The notes under the pieces are model-generated. The model saw only the letters and a list, made by a program, of their open reading frames with translations. It was not told where the DNA came from and made no database searches. Below are positions 17,417 to 26,944 of a DNA stretch of 64,000 nt, piece by piece; position 1 is the stretch's first letter; each line of letters opens with the position of its first letter. A program made the position numbers and the translations under genes. Source of the DNA: JAGXRK01 sp963804005 (lineage in GTDB: Bacteria; Bacteroidota; Ignavibacteria; Ignavibacteriales; Ignavibacteriaceae); NCBI GenBank assembly GCA_963804005.1, contig CAWDOP010000007.1:19498-83497 (forward strand), read 5' to 3'.

Positions 17417-18541
17417 ATGAGAATTGGAATACCGAGAGAATCTCTTTATGAAGAAAAGAGAGTATCGCTGACACCCGCAGGTGTTGATGCTTTAGTAAGA
17501 GCCGGACATACTGTTTATATTGAAACAGAAGCCGGGTTCGAAAGTCACTTCAGCGATGAAGAATATGCTAAAATTGGTGCAAACATTGTCTATAGCGCGG
17601 AAGAAGTTTTTGGAAGAGCAGAAATGATTGTGAAAGTTGCACCTCTGACTTTTGAAGAAGCTAAAATGCTTCAGGAAAATCAGATTATATTTTCATTTCT
17701 TCACCTTGCCGTAGCAAAAAAGAACATTATAGAAATTCTGCTCAAAAAGAATGTTACGGCAATTGGATATGAACTTATCGAAGATGAAGAAGGCAAATTA
17801 CCAGTGCTTCATACGATGAGTGAAATTGCCGGACAGCTTGCTATACAAGTTGCGGAAAGACAACTTGAGAGCTTTAGCAGCGGAAGCAGAGGTATTTTAC
17901 TCGGTGGAATTACTGGAGTTGCTCCTGCTGCGGTTGTAATCCTTGGTGCCGGAGTTGCAGGAATTTCTGCTGCTCGTGCTGCTCTTGGAAGAGGTGCACA
18001 GGTTATTGTACTTGATAAGGACTTAAATCGGCTCCGACAGATTGATACTCAGTTCCGTAAAAAAGTAACAACTGTAATGGCTAATTCTTATACAATATCA
18101 AGAGGTGTAAAATTTGCGGATGTTTTAATTGGTGCTGTTTTAATCAAAGGAGTAAAGGCTCCTCATCTTGTATCTGAAGAGATGGTTAAACAAATGAAAA
18201 AAGGTGCTGTAATTGTTGATATTTCGATTGATCAGGGGGGATGTGTTGAAACTAGTCGTATTACAACGCTTTCTGATCCGGTTTATCAACTTCATAATAT
18301 TATTCATTATTGTGTGCCGAATATGCCAGCTGTTGTTGCCCGAACTGCAAGTTATGGTTTAAACAATGCCACAATAGAGTATATTATGGATATAGCCGAT
18401 AACGGTTTATTAAACGCTTTAATTGGTGATCTCGGTCTAGCTAAAGGTGTTTGCACTCACAATAATTATTGTTGTAATGAACCATTGGCCAATACGTTCA
18501 ATATTGAATATAGAAGACTTCACGTTTTTTCTACGAATTGA
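17417..18541 (+). CDS. ald: Alanine dehydrogenase
   Basis: A 374-residue NAD-dependent enzyme interconverting L-alanine and pyruvate plus ammonia. The N-terminus MRIGIPRESLYEEKRVSLTP carries the substrate-binding Arg and Lys region, HTMSEIAGQLAIQ is the family signature, and VVILGAGVAGISAARAALGRGA is the NAD site. The catalytic His and Asp regions (FLHLA, VDISIDQGGC) are intact. It is full length. It is followed 41 bases later by a CoA-transferase on the same strand; together with the preceding oxidoreductase this looks like a small amino-acid/organic-acid catabolic group, though cotranscription is not proven. Confidence 0.96.
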   Translation: MRIGIPRESLYEEKRVSLTPAGVDALVRAGHTVYIETEAGFESHFSDEEYAKIGANIVYSAEEVFGRAEMIVKVAPLTFEEAKMLQENQIIFSFLHLAVAKKNIIEILLKKNVTAIGYELIEDEEGKLPVLHTMSEIAGQLAIQVAERQLESFSSGSRGILLGGITGVAPAAVVILGAGVAGISAARAALGRGAQVIVLDKDLNRLRQIDTQFRKKVTTVMANSYTISRGVKFADVLIGAVLIKGVKAPHLVSEEMVKQMKKGAVIVDISIDQGGCVETSRITTLSDPVYQLHNIIHYCVPNMPAVVARTASYGLNNATIEYIMDIADNGLLNALIGDLGLAKGVCTHNNYCCNEPLANTFNIEYRRLHVFSTN

Positions 18542-18582
18542 AATTAATGAATTGTTTTTATGAATCTAATAGAAAATAAATT

Positions 18583-19938
18583 ATGACAGCAGCAGATGAA
18601 ATAGCTTATAAGAAGGCGATACCAACAAATCTTTTGAAAATATACAACAGCAAAGTAGTAACTTCTGATATAGCAGTTAAAAGTATTAAATCCGGTGACA
18701 ATGTAGTAGTGCAACCCGGTTGCGCAATACCTCACGAATTAGTAAGAGCGCTAGTAAGAAGAAAAGACGAACTTACCAATGTAACAATATATCATATTCT
18801 GGTGGTTGGTCCGTTGCCTTATGTTGAACCGGGAATGGAAAAGCATTTTAAGCACAAAGCTTTCTTCATTGGCGGAAATACTAGAAAAGCAGTTAATGAA
18901 GGAAGAGCAGAATTCATCCCGATCTTTTTATCGGAAGTTCCGCTTCTTTTTAAGAAAAATATAATTCAAACAGATGTTGCTCTATTACAGCTTTCTCCAC
19001 CTGATGAACACGGTTTCTGTTCTTATGGTGTTGATGTAGGCACAATTAAAGCTGCCGCTGAAAAAGCTAAAGTTATTATTGCCCAGATTAATCAAAATAT
19101 GCCTAGAACTTTGGGAGATAGTTTTATTCACATTAATAAAATTCATCATATTGTTGAATGTGATGAAGAACTGGAAGAACTTCCACAGATCGATCCGGAT
19201 GCAACTCCGGAAATGCTGGAAGTGTTTGATAAAATTGGTAAGTACATTGCAGATATGGTTGAAGATGGTTCTACTTTGCAAATGGGCATTGGTGCAATAC
19301 CGGATTCAGTTATGAAATATCTGACTGATAAAAAAGATCTCGGAATTCATACAGAAATGTTTTCAGACGGCATAATTGAACTAGTTGAAAGGGGGATAAT
19401 AAGCGGCGAGAAAAAAACACTTCACCCGGGGAAGATAATTGCCGGCTTTGTTCTTGGAACAAGAAAAGTATATGATTTTATTGATAACAATCCAATAATT
19501 GAATTTCATCCACAAGAATATGTCAACGATCCTCTTATAATAGCCAAGAACAATAAAATGGTTGCAATTAACTCCGCAATTGAAGTTGATCTTACTGGGC
19601 AGGTTTGCTCTGATTCTATAGGTACAAAATTCTACAGCGGAATTGGCGGACAAGTGGATTTTATTCGCGGAGCAGCCAGAAGTGAAGGCGGTAAACCAAT
19701 AATTGCTCTGCCTTCAACTACTAAGGACGGAAAAATTTCAAAAATTGTTCCTATGCTTAAACAAGGTGCCGGCGTTGTTACTTCTCGTGGTGATGTTCAC
19801 TATGTTGTAACAGAATATGGCGTTGCTCATCTTTTTGGAAAAACAATTCAGGAGAGAGCTAAAGCTTTAATTGAAATTTCTCATCCAAAATTCAGGGATG
19901 AATTACTTAAGTACTCTAAAGAAGTTTTTAATATCTAA
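18583..19938 (+). CDS. Acetyl-CoA hydrolase/transferase family protein (4-hydroxybutyrate CoA-transferase-like)
   Basis: A 451-residue family I CoA-transferase with both halves in one chain. The N-terminal half has SGDNVVVQPGCAIPHELVRAL and LLQLSPPDEHGFCSYGVDVG; the C-terminal half carries the catalytic Glu258 in IHTEMFSDGIIEL, followed by GGQVDFIRGAARSEGGKPIIAL and GVVTSRGDVHYVVTEYGVAHL. It moves CoA between acetyl-CoA and another short-chain acid (acetate, 4-hydroxybutyrate, succinate or butyrate are usual substrates). The specific acid is not decidable here. It could provide acetate release with substrate-level energy saving, consistent with a fermentative or facultative life style. Confidence 0.9.
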   Translation: MTAADEIAYKKAIPTNLLKIYNSKVVTSDIAVKSIKSGDNVVVQPGCAIPHELVRALVRRKDELTNVTIYHILVVGPLPYVEPGMEKHFKHKAFFIGGNTRKAVNEGRAEFIPIFLSEVPLLFKKNIIQTDVALLQLSPPDEHGFCSYGVDVGTIKAAAEKAKVIIAQINQNMPRTLGDSFIHINKIHHIVECDEELEELPQIDPDATPEMLEVFDKIGKYIADMVEDGSTLQMGIGAIPDSVMKYLTDKKDLGIHTEMFSDGIIELVERGIISGEKKTLHPGKIIAGFVLGTRKVYDFIDNNPIIEFHPQEYVNDPLIIAKNNKMVAINSAIEVDLTGQVCSDSIGTKFYSGIGGQVDFIRGAARSEGGKPIIALPSTTKDGKISKIVPMLKQGAGVVTSRGDVHYVVTEYGVAHLFGKTIQERAKALIEISHPKFRDELLKYSKEVFNI

Positions 19939-19947
19939 ATTTGAAAA

Positions 19948-20649
19948 ATGATTGCTGTAATTGGTGACATTCACGGTTGCTTTAATACTTTAGAAAAATT
20001 AATAGATAAAATTTCTGATAAATACGCTGATATACCGCTTTACTGTGTTGGCGATCTTGTTGATAGAGGAAATTTTAGTTATGAAGTAATGGAATTTTTT
20101 CTCGAGCATAAGATTCTTTTCACTCCCGGCAATCACGATTTTATGTTTTATTATTATATGAAAGATCCATCAAGTGTAATGGGTCGCGCCTGGCATCATA
20201 ACGGTTCAGAAACTACATTACGATCTTATCAGGGAAGATGGGAAAAAGTTAATGCTCATCTTGAAATGGTAAAAGAAGCACCGTTGTTTATAAATCATAA
20301 AGATTGTTTTATTTCTCACGCAGGCATTTCAACATATTACAAAAGTAAATTTAAAGATGATATCCTTGGTGATATTGAATTACTTGAAAATATTTTTAGG
20401 AAGGACTTAATTGAAGAGCACGGATTATTATGGACAAGAGATCAGTTAATGAATATCGGTAAGCTTCAAATTGTTGGTCACACTCGTTTTGCAGAGCCAA
20501 AACACGACCTTCTGAAAAATGTGTTATACATAGACACCGCCGCCGTTGCTAATAATAAACTTTCTGCGGCGATTGTTGATGAAAATAAAATTATAGAAAT
20601 AATATCTCAAGAAACTATTCCAATAGATACTACGCACACAAGTTTCTGA
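19948..20649 (+). CDS. Metallophosphoesterase, serine/threonine protein phosphatase (PPP) type
   Basis: A 233-residue calcineurin-like phosphatase. The metal-binding motifs GDIHG (residues 6-10), GDLVDRG (about 36-42) and GNHDF (about 62-66) are present, with later His ligands in FISHAGIS and VGHTRF. This arrangement is that of bacterial PrpA/lambda-type phosphatases and related symmetric dinucleotide hydrolases. It begins nine bases after the CoA-transferase stop. Substrate could be a phosphoprotein or a dinucleotide; I favour the PPP type. Confidence 0.88.
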   Translation: MIAVIGDIHGCFNTLEKLIDKISDKYADIPLYCVGDLVDRGNFSYEVMEFFLEHKILFTPGNHDFMFYYYMKDPSSVMGRAWHHNGSETTLRSYQGRWEKVNAHLEMVKEAPLFINHKDCFISHAGISTYYKSKFKDDILGDIELLENIFRKDLIEEHGLLWTRDQLMNIGKLQIVGHTRFAEPKHDLLKNVLYIDTAAVANNKLSAAIVDENKIIEIISQETIPIDTTHTSF

Positions 20650-20672
20650 TCATTCCGTTCAAAATTTTCAAA

Positions 20673-22364
20673 TCAAACATCATTACTAAAATACTTAATT
20701 CCGGTTGACACTGATAAATAAGAGATAATTGAAGCAAGTGAACCTAAGATTAGTGTTGTATATAATAATTCTGTGATTGAAATCATCCTACCTGTTTGAA
20801 TGGCATCGAAGTAATTGCTGATCGGAAAAAATAAAAGTATGATCAGGAAAACCAAATAAATAATAGTGAAAAGAAATGTTAATGAAGCTCCTTGTGAAGA
20901 GGCAATTCTTATCGGATTTCTTTCTTTATAATTTGCAAAAATTGCCCCCATACCAAAGTTTAGTGCTACAAGAGTAACCGTTATAAAAAAAGTGTTTATT
21001 TGTGAAATTGCAGCAAGCTGAATAGAAAATTTGTAATTAGAAAAAAAGTTCAGTAACTGTCCGATTAGAAAGATTATTGAAAAATAAATAAGTAATCTTG
21101 AAATAAGTAATTTTTTATAATTCAAAGGTGAACTTCTGATTTTCCAAATTGTTTCTCCTTCAAGACTTATTAATGGAAAAACGAACCTTAGTGATAATGA
21201 TGCAATAAGAAAAACATTAAACAGATATACAATCAAATAAACGAGAGTTTTAATTTGAGTGTTATACGCGTTCATAATTATAACATCAATGCTTCCTAAT
21301 GAAGAAATAAAAACTGTTATGAGAAAGAGCATAACTAACAAGTGTGTCCATTGACTGGGTTCCCTAAAGAACATAAGAAATTCACGTTTCAGTACTGCTT
21401 CACGTTGTGGTGTTAGTGAAGTATCATTTTCAAAGCTGAAGATTTTATTCCTGCTTTTTCTTTTCACCACCAGATCCGTTGGTAAGTCTAAAGATACAAG
21501 CCAGGTTTTGTAATACCATATCTTTGCTAAAAAAAGAGCCAGAATAAATATTAAAATCGAAATCACATCCATAAGATAAACATACCACAAAGCTGCTGTG
21601 ACATTTCCGGAGACTATCCAATATAATGCTTCTGAAATCCAGTAATTTGGTAGAAGTCTTATGGCAGGATTTTCAAGAAAACCGAAATAATTATTTAAGT
21701 TCGGAAAGTACTCGAATACTTTATTAACAAGTTCAACAGGACTGCTGAAATAATAAAACGAAATAGTTGCTGTTCCATAAATTCCGAAAAGTAATCCCAG
21801 TACTTTTTTTATGCCGATTCTTGCTGCAAATCTTAGAATCAATAATAGTACAATTGCACCGAGAGATCCGGCAATAAACATAAATGGTAATATTAGAAAG
21901 GTTATTGAGAGGGGAATAAAATACCAGGGCAGCTTAAAATATTCAGCATAACCAAAAACTACTGCTGTTATGACCAATAATAGAGTAGATGAACTATAAA
22001 AAAAGTTATCAAAAAATTTTATTAAAAATAATTTTGTAAAGGAGACAGGTTTTGTCATAAGAAAACCTACTTCCGTTGTTCTGTATAAAGTTGAATAGGA
22101 TACAACTATATTTCCTATGTTTACCGCCATAAAGAAGATAAAAAGAACCACAAAAATAAATCTGTGAAGAAGAAAAATTCCTATCTTCACATCTTCAAGA
22201 AGATATTTAATTGTACTGCTTGTAAACAAGTACGTTGCATAAGCAAAAACAAAATACACTATTACTGTACCGGAGCTTCGGAGAAGAGAGTTGAAGCCAA
22301 ATTTCCCTTCCAGTTTTATAAAGGTAAGAAGTTTGAACTTTATTATGTGAAAAAGGATAGCCAT
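20673..22364 (-). CDS. ABC exporter permease subunit
   Basis: A 563-residue polytopic membrane protein with about 12 hydrophobic segments, no nucleotide-binding site, and a cytosolic loop with DLPTDLVVKRKSRNK near its middle. It resembles the large ABC-2-like permeases (putative ABC transporter permease subunit) coupled to single ATPases. Its ATG overlaps the stop codon region of the ATP-binding protein gene (position 22364 is shared), so the two form one translationally coupled exporter. The transported substance is unknown. Confidence 0.82.
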   Translation of the reverse strand: MAILFHIIKFKLLTFIKLEGKFGFNSLLRSSGTVIVYFVFAYATYLFTSSTIKYLLEDVKIGIFLLHRFIFVVLFIFFMAVNIGNIVVSYSTLYRTTEVGFLMTKPVSFTKLFLIKFFDNFFYSSSTLLLVITAVVFGYAEYFKLPWYFIPLSITFLILPFMFIAGSLGAIVLLLILRFAARIGIKKVLGLLFGIYGTATISFYYFSSPVELVNKVFEYFPNLNNYFGFLENPAIRLLPNYWISEALYWIVSGNVTAALWYVYLMDVISILIFILALFLAKIWYYKTWLVSLDLPTDLVVKRKSRNKIFSFENDTSLTPQREAVLKREFLMFFREPSQWTHLLVMLFLITVFISSLGSIDVIIMNAYNTQIKTLVYLIVYLFNVFLIASLSLRFVFPLISLEGETIWKIRSSPLNYKKLLISRLLIYFSIIFLIGQLLNFFSNYKFSIQLAAISQINTFFITVTLVALNFGMGAIFANYKERNPIRIASSQGASLTFLFTIIYLVFLIILLFFPISNYFDAIQTGRMISITELLYTTLILGSLASIISYLSVSTGIKYFSNDV

Positions 22365-23083
22365 TATTTTGTTAAATGCAGGAATAGAGATTCGAGACTA
22401 TGTTGATCTGTTCCTTTAATTTGCTCTACAACTTCTTTCTTATCTTCAAAAATCATCTGACCTTCTTTAATAATTCCAATTCTTGTACAAATCTCTTCGG
22501 CAACATTTAGGCTGTGTGTTGACATAAATATTGCCACACCTTCAGAAGCTTTCTGTTTTAAAACGTTTTTAACAACAAGAGCACTTTGCGGGTCAAGTCC
22601 AATCATTGGTTCGTCCACAACAAGCAACCTTGGATTATGAAGCAATGCGGAAGCAATGACAATTCTTTGCTTCATTCCCTGAGAATATTCCTCAGTTCTT
22701 TTATCAACCCACAGATCAATTTTGAGCTGCTCAATTGTCTCATCAATTTTAATCTTTAATAATTTTTTTTCAATCTTATAAAGTCCACCGCAGAAATAAA
22801 GAAACTCTTTTCCAGTTAGCTTATCATAAAGAAATGGTTGGTCAGGAATGTATCCAATAAGTTTTTTTGCTTCGATAGGATTTTTTTGAATATCTATTCC
22901 GTTTATAAGAACAGTTCCAATAGTAGGCGAATAAAGTCCGGTAATCATTTTTATTGTAGTAGTTTTTCCGGCACCATTTTGCCCGAGGAAACCAAAGAAA
23001 TCTCCTGCCTGAATTTCAAGATTGATATTATTTACCGCTATAAAATTTCCGAATTTCTTGGTTAGGTTAATTAATTTGAGCAT
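22364..23083 (-). CDS. ABC transporter ATP-binding protein
   Basis: A complete 239-residue ATPase with Walker A GQNGAGKTTT (about 35-44), Q-loop at GYIPDQPFLYDKL, signature YSQGMKQR, Walker B LLVVDEPMIGLD and switch His in MSTHSL. It belongs to the ABC-2/DrrA-like exporters (CcmA group). It energises the permease encoded immediately downstream. A terminator separates it from groL upstream, so the pair must have its own promoter, which I cannot define. Confidence 0.93.
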   Translation of the reverse strand: MLKLINLTKKFGNFIAVNNINLEIQAGDFFGFLGQNGAGKTTTIKMITGLYSPTIGTVLINGIDIQKNPIEAKKLIGYIPDQPFLYDKLTGKEFLYFCGGLYKIEKKLLKIKIDETIEQLKIDLWVDKRTEEYSQGMKQRIVIASALLHNPRLLVVDEPMIGLDPQSALVVKNVLKQKASEGVAIFMSTHSLNVAEEICTRIGIIKEGQMIFEDKKEVVEQIKGTDQHSLESLFLHLTK

Positions 23084-23181
23084 TATTTTGATTTTTTAGT
23101 GATTTATTCAATATTTATAATAAAACATCCCCTTGCATACTATAGTTCTGCAAAACTCAGACCAAATTTAATCAGATTTAA

Positions 23182-23213
23182 AATAAAAATGGCGAGGAAT
23201 GATTCCCTCGCCA
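23182..23213 (-). terminator. Intrinsic terminator of groES-groL
   Basis: On the minus strand, ATGGCGAGG and CCTCGCCAT form a strong stem (23190-23213), followed by TTTTTATTTT. It lies 23 bases beyond the groL stop. Confidence 0.92.
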
Positions 23214-23235
23214 TGAGTTAGGGGTTAACTAACTT

Positions 23236-24870
23236 TTAATACATTCCGTCCATACCGCCCATACCTCCTGGCATTGGTGGCATTGGAGCCTCTTTCTCTT
23301 TTTTCTCATATACAACAGCTTCGGTTGTAATTAAAAGTGAAGATACAGAAGCAGCATTTTCAAGAGCAGTTCTTGTAACTTTAGTAGGATCGATAACACC
23401 TGATTTTGTAAGGTTTTCATACTTTTCTGTAGCTGCATTAAAGCCGTAATCATCTTTTCCTTCACGAACTTTCTGCAGAACAACAGAACCCTCAAGTCCG
23501 GCGTTATTAACAATTTGTCTTAATGGCTCTTCGAGAGCTTTTTGGACAATTCGTATTCCTGTTGTCTGGTCAGCGTTTTCGCCTTTAAGTTTTTCAAGAG
23601 CTTCAATAGCTCTTACTAAAGCAACACCACCGCCGGCAACAATACCTTCTTCAACTGCAGCACGTGTAGCGTGTAAAGCATCTTCAACACGGGCTTTCTT
23701 CTCTTTCATTTCAACTTCAGTTGATGCACCAATCTTTATTACAGCAACACCGCCGGAAAGTTTTGCAAGTCGTTCCTGCAATTTTTCTTTATCATAATCA
23801 GATGTTGTTTTTTCAATTTGAGCCTTAATTTCATTAATTCTCTTTTTGATTTCTTCAGTTTTGCCTGCACCCTCCACTATTGTAGTATTATCTTTATCAA
23901 TAACAACTTTTTTAGCGGTTCCAAGATATGAGACTGTTGCGCTCTCTAATTTAAATCCTCTTTCTTCAGAGATAACAGTACCACTAGTAAGAACAGCTAT
24001 ATCTTCTAACATAGATTTTCTTCTATCTCCGAACCCGGGAGCTTTGACTGCTGCAACTTTTAATGTTCCGCGTATCTTATTTACTACTAAAGTAGCAAGA
24101 GCTTCACCTTCAAGATCTTCTGAAATGATAAGTAATGATTTTCCTTGTTGAGCAACTTTTTCAAGAACTGGAAGAAGATCTTTCATTGCAGAAATTTTCT
24201 TATCGTGAATTAATATAAAAGGATCTTCCAAAACTGCTTCCATTTTTTCTGCATCAGTCACGAAGTAAGGAGAAATATAGCCGCGATCGAACTGCATACC
24301 TTCAACAACATCTAATGCTGTTTCAGTACCTTTTGCTTCTTCAACTGTAATTACACCGTCTTTGCCGACTTTATCCATAGCATCAGCAATAAGATCACCA
24401 ATTGATTTATCGTTATTAGCTGATACGGAACCTACCTGAGCAATTTCATTTCTTCCTTCAACTTCTTTACTAACAGATTTTAGAAATTCAACAACTTTAA
24501 TCACTGCAAAGTCAATTCCTCTTTTAAGATCCATTGGATTAGCACCAGCAGTAACGTTCTTTAGTCCTTCTCTATAAATAGCTTGAGCAAGAACGGTTGC
24601 TGTTGTAGTTCCATCACCGGCAACATCACTGGTTTTGGATGCAACTTCACGAACCATTTGAGCGCCCATATTTTCGACTGGATCATCGAGTTCAATTTCT
24701 TTTGCAACTGTGACACCATCTTTTGTAACAGTTGGTGCTCCAAATTTCTTTTCAATAATAACATTTCGTCCTTTCGGACCAAGTGTAACTTTAACTGCGT
24801 TCGCAAGCTTATCTACACCGGATTTAATTCCAGTGCGGGCTTCAACGCTGTATTCAATTAATTTCGCCAT
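23236..24870 (-). CDS. groL: Chaperonin GroEL
   Basis: The 544-residue Hsp60 subunit, intact from KLIEYSVEARTGIKSGVDKLANAVKVTLGPKGRNV to the GGM-rich tail (MPPMPGGMGGMDGMY). The ATP-binding GDGTTTATVLAQ (about residues 86-97) and the conserved GVAVIKIGASTEVEMKEKKARVEDALHATRAAVEEG are present. It folds client proteins in a double ring closed by GroES. It follows groES by 38 bases and shares its heat-shock promoter and CIRCE operator. Confidence 0.99.
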   Translation of the reverse strand: MAKLIEYSVEARTGIKSGVDKLANAVKVTLGPKGRNVIIEKKFGAPTVTKDGVTVAKEIELDDPVENMGAQMVREVASKTSDVAGDGTTTATVLAQAIYREGLKNVTAGANPMDLKRGIDFAVIKVVEFLKSVSKEVEGRNEIAQVGSVSANNDKSIGDLIADAMDKVGKDGVITVEEAKGTETALDVVEGMQFDRGYISPYFVTDAEKMEAVLEDPFILIHDKKISAMKDLLPVLEKVAQQGKSLLIISEDLEGEALATLVVNKIRGTLKVAAVKAPGFGDRRKSMLEDIAVLTSGTVISEERGFKLESATVSYLGTAKKVVIDKDNTTIVEGAGKTEEIKKRINEIKAQIEKTTSDYDKEKLQERLAKLSGGVAVIKIGASTEVEMKEKKARVEDALHATRAAVEEGIVAGGGVALVRAIEALEKLKGENADQTTGIRIVQKALEEPLRQIVNNAGLEGSVVLQKVREGKDDYGFNAATEKYENLTKSGVIDPTKVTRTALENAASVSSLLITTEAVVYEKKEKEAPMPPMPGGMGGMDGMY

Positions 24871-24908
24871 AATATTTTTCCTCTTATTTTGTTTTCAATT
24901 AAAAATGA

Positions 24909-25205
24909 TTAACCAAGAATTCCAAACACATCGCTTTCGCGCATTATTAAATATTCTTCCCCTTTTATTGTAACTTCTGTTCCGCTGTATTTACCATAAA
25001 GAACTTTATCGCCAACTTTAACTTCCATTTTAATAACTGTACCATCATCAGCAATTTTACCTGGACCTGCGGCGACGACTGTTCCTTCAACAGGTTTTTC
25101 TTTTACTGTATCAGGAAGAATTATTCCTCCGGCGGTTTTTTCTTCAGCTTCGGCAGGTTTTACAACAATTCTGTCTGCCAATGGCTTCAAATTAATTTTG
25201 CTCAT
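24909..25205 (-). CDS. groES: Co-chaperonin GroES
   Basis: A 98-residue GroES. The true start is the ATG at 25205 (MSKINLKPLADRIVV), with AAGGAG eight bases before it; the frame extends further upstream but that part is not family-like and runs toward the CIRCE operator. The mobile loop AEEKTAGGIILPDTVKEKP and the roof region are intact. It caps the GroEL ring. First gene of the groES-groL operon. Confidence 0.98.
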   Translation of the reverse strand: MSKINLKPLADRIVVKPAEAEEKTAGGIILPDTVKEKPVEGTVVAAGPGKIADDGTVIKMEVKVGDKVLYGKYSGTEVTIKGEEYLIMRESDVFGILG

Positions 25206-25249
25206 ATTTTTACTCCTTTGTTTGATTAAGTAATTTATTTGAAATGATA

Positions 25250-25276
25250 TTAGCACTCTTTAAAAGCGAGTGCTAA
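25250..25276 (-). promoter_or_regulatory. CIRCE operator (HrcA binding site)
   Basis: A perfect TTAGCACTC-N9-GAGTGCTAA inverted repeat, the classical HrcA heat-shock operator, 45 bases upstream of the groES start. The hrcA gene is not in the window. Confidence 0.98.
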
Positions 25277-25303
25277 TATATCCTCTTGATAAAAATTTGT
25301 CAA
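25275..25303 (-). promoter_or_regulatory. Sigma-70 type promoter of groES-groL
   Basis: On the minus strand, TTGACA (25303-25298) and TATATT (25280-25275) are separated by 17 bases. The -10 box overlaps the CIRCE arm by two bases, so HrcA binding would block RNA polymerase. It shows that this organism uses standard -35/-10 promoters. Confidence 0.9.
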
Positions 25304-25406
25304 GCCCACAGGGGCTCAATATCAAGGAAATTTGTTAAAATATTGTTAATTTTATTAGCATTTTAGTCAAAATGTCGCAAATGTTTGCCAATTCTGAAAT
25401 ATTTTA

Positions 25407-26210
25407 ATGAATAAGCCATCTAAACCAAATAAGTTATTTGCAGAGATTAAAAATCTTAAAGAAATAATTCTTGAGATGGATAGAAAAGTAATTGTTATTT
25501 TTCTATCAATAGCAATAATTCAGACAATTTCCTGGTATTACTCTTCGCGGAGATTTTTCAGAACTTATCTTTTTGATTCTGTTCCAGCAAACTATGATGT
25601 TTATCTTGCTGAGTATCTATATTGGTTTATAAGTGATTTTTTTACTCTATTCATTCTTAGTTTACTAATCATCAAATTTGTTTTAAAAGAAAATCTTAGG
25701 AACTATGGACTAATCTGGGGTGAATATAAAACAGGAATTAAAATATCAGTATTATTTTTACTCGTTATGCTGCCGATTATTTGGATTGCATCTTCAACTG
25801 ATAGTTTTGTTCAGAAATATCCTCATCTTCATAGTGCAAAAGAATCCTGGTGGTTATTTTTAATTTATGAATCCGGTATGCTCATTTATATGTTTGCGTG
25901 GGAATTTATCTGGCGCGGGTTCATGCTTTTCGGACTAAAGGAAAAATTCGGATACTATGCTGTTCTGATACAAATGATTCCTTTTGTTATTTTGCACAAT
26001 GGAAAACCAGAGCTTGAAACTTTTGGTGCTATTGCCGGAGGAATTGCTCTGGGAATTCTTGCTCTAAGAACAAAATCAATTTATTATTGTGTTGCTGTTC
26101 ATATAAGTGTTATGTTTTTTATTGATTTTATTTCTGCTCTGAGATTCAGAGCAGATGATTATGGTATCGGACTAAATTCATTATTAAATATTATTAAAGA
26201 AATTTTCTGA
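25407..26210 (+). CDS. CPBP family intramembrane protease-like protein
   Basis: A 267-residue membrane protein with about seven hydrophobic segments. The CPBP (Abi/CAAX protease) motifs are present in altered form: EFIWRG at residues 166-171 (usual motif EExxxR, here Glu-Phe), a His-containing segment VILHNGKPE and a third motif with His in CVAVHISVMFFIDF. The second Glu of motif 1 is replaced by Phe167, so activity may differ. It precedes pdxJ by seven bases and is probably cotranscribed. Substrate unknown; possible roles are CAAX-like processing or cleavage of membrane proteins. Confidence 0.82.
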   Translation: MNKPSKPNKLFAEIKNLKEIILEMDRKVIVIFLSIAIIQTISWYYSSRRFFRTYLFDSVPANYDVYLAEYLYWFISDFFTLFILSLLIIKFVLKENLRNYGLIWGEYKTGIKISVLFLLVMLPIIWIASSTDSFVQKYPHLHSAKESWWLFLIYESGMLIYMFAWEFIWRGFMLFGLKEKFGYYAVLIQMIPFVILHNGKPELETFGAIAGGIALGILALRTKSIYYCVAVHISVMFFIDFISALRFRADDYGIGLNSLLNIIKEIF

Positions 26211-26217
26211 GGATAAA

Positions 26218-26931
26218 ATGAGATTAACATTAAACGTTGATCATATAGCTACTTTAAGAAATGCTCGTGGCGAAGAACAACCAGATCCTGTTACCGCTTC
26301 ATTAATTGCCGAACAAGCAGGAGTAGATGGTATTGTCGTTCATCTGCGTGAAGACAGACGGCACATAAGTGAGCGTGATGTTCGATTACTACGTGAGCTT
26401 ATCACAACAAAACTTGATCTTGAAATGGCAGCAACAGAAGAAATTATTAAAATTGCTTGTGATGTTGGTCCCGAACTGGCTACAATAGTTCCTGAAAAAA
26501 GACAAGAGCTTACTACTGAAGGCGGAATAAATGTTATTGATAATGTGTCTTTATTAAAGGATACAATCAAAGAACTTCACAATTCTAATATTGAAGTTTC
26601 ACTCTTTATTGAACCCGATCTGAATCATATTGACGTTGCAGCAGAAATAGAAACAGACTTAATTGAAATTCATACCGGTGTTTTTGCAAATGCTTTATCT
26701 GAAGAAGAGCAATTTGATGAACTGGAAAGGATTCGCATTGCATCAAAACATGCAAAAAAACTTGGACTCGGAGTGAATGCAGGACACGGATTGAACTACT
26801 GGAATATTAAAATATTCAGAGAGTTAACTGATATTGATGAAGTAAGCATCGGTCATTCAATTATTGCCAGAGCTGTTGTAGTAGGAATTAAAGAAGCAGT
26901 GCAGGAAATGATACGGCTTCTTAAGGTTTGA
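26218..26931 (+). CDS. pdxJ: Pyridoxine 5'-phosphate synthase
   Basis: A 237-residue TIM-barrel enzyme condensing 1-deoxyxylulose 5-phosphate with 3-amino-2-oxopropyl phosphate to pyridoxine phosphate, last step of the DXP-dependent vitamin B6 route. Signature segments LNVDHIATLRNARGEEQPDPV, VHLREDRRHI, TEGGIN, LGVNAGHGLNY and SIGHSIIARA are intact. The start ATG at 26218 follows GAGGATAA closely. pdxA is not visible in this window. Confidence 0.97.
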   Translation: MRLTLNVDHIATLRNARGEEQPDPVTASLIAEQAGVDGIVVHLREDRRHISERDVRLLRELITTKLDLEMAATEEIIKIACDVGPELATIVPEKRQELTTEGGINVIDNVSLLKDTIKELHNSNIEVSLFIEPDLNHIDVAAEIETDLIEIHTGVFANALSEEEQFDELERIRIASKHAKKLGLGVNAGHGLNYWNIKIFRELTDIDEVSIGHSIIARAVVVGIKEAVQEMIRLLKV

Positions 26932-26944
26932 TTATTTTCTTAAA

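Noticed and set aside
23300..25200. Long open frames on the plus strand opposite groL and groES
   Set aside because: They mirror the strong codon bias of the chaperonin genes and have no family likeness.
25304..25320. Small hairpin AGCCC/GGGCT next to the groES -35 box
   Set aside because: Only five base pairs; a regulatory role cannot be argued from this alone.
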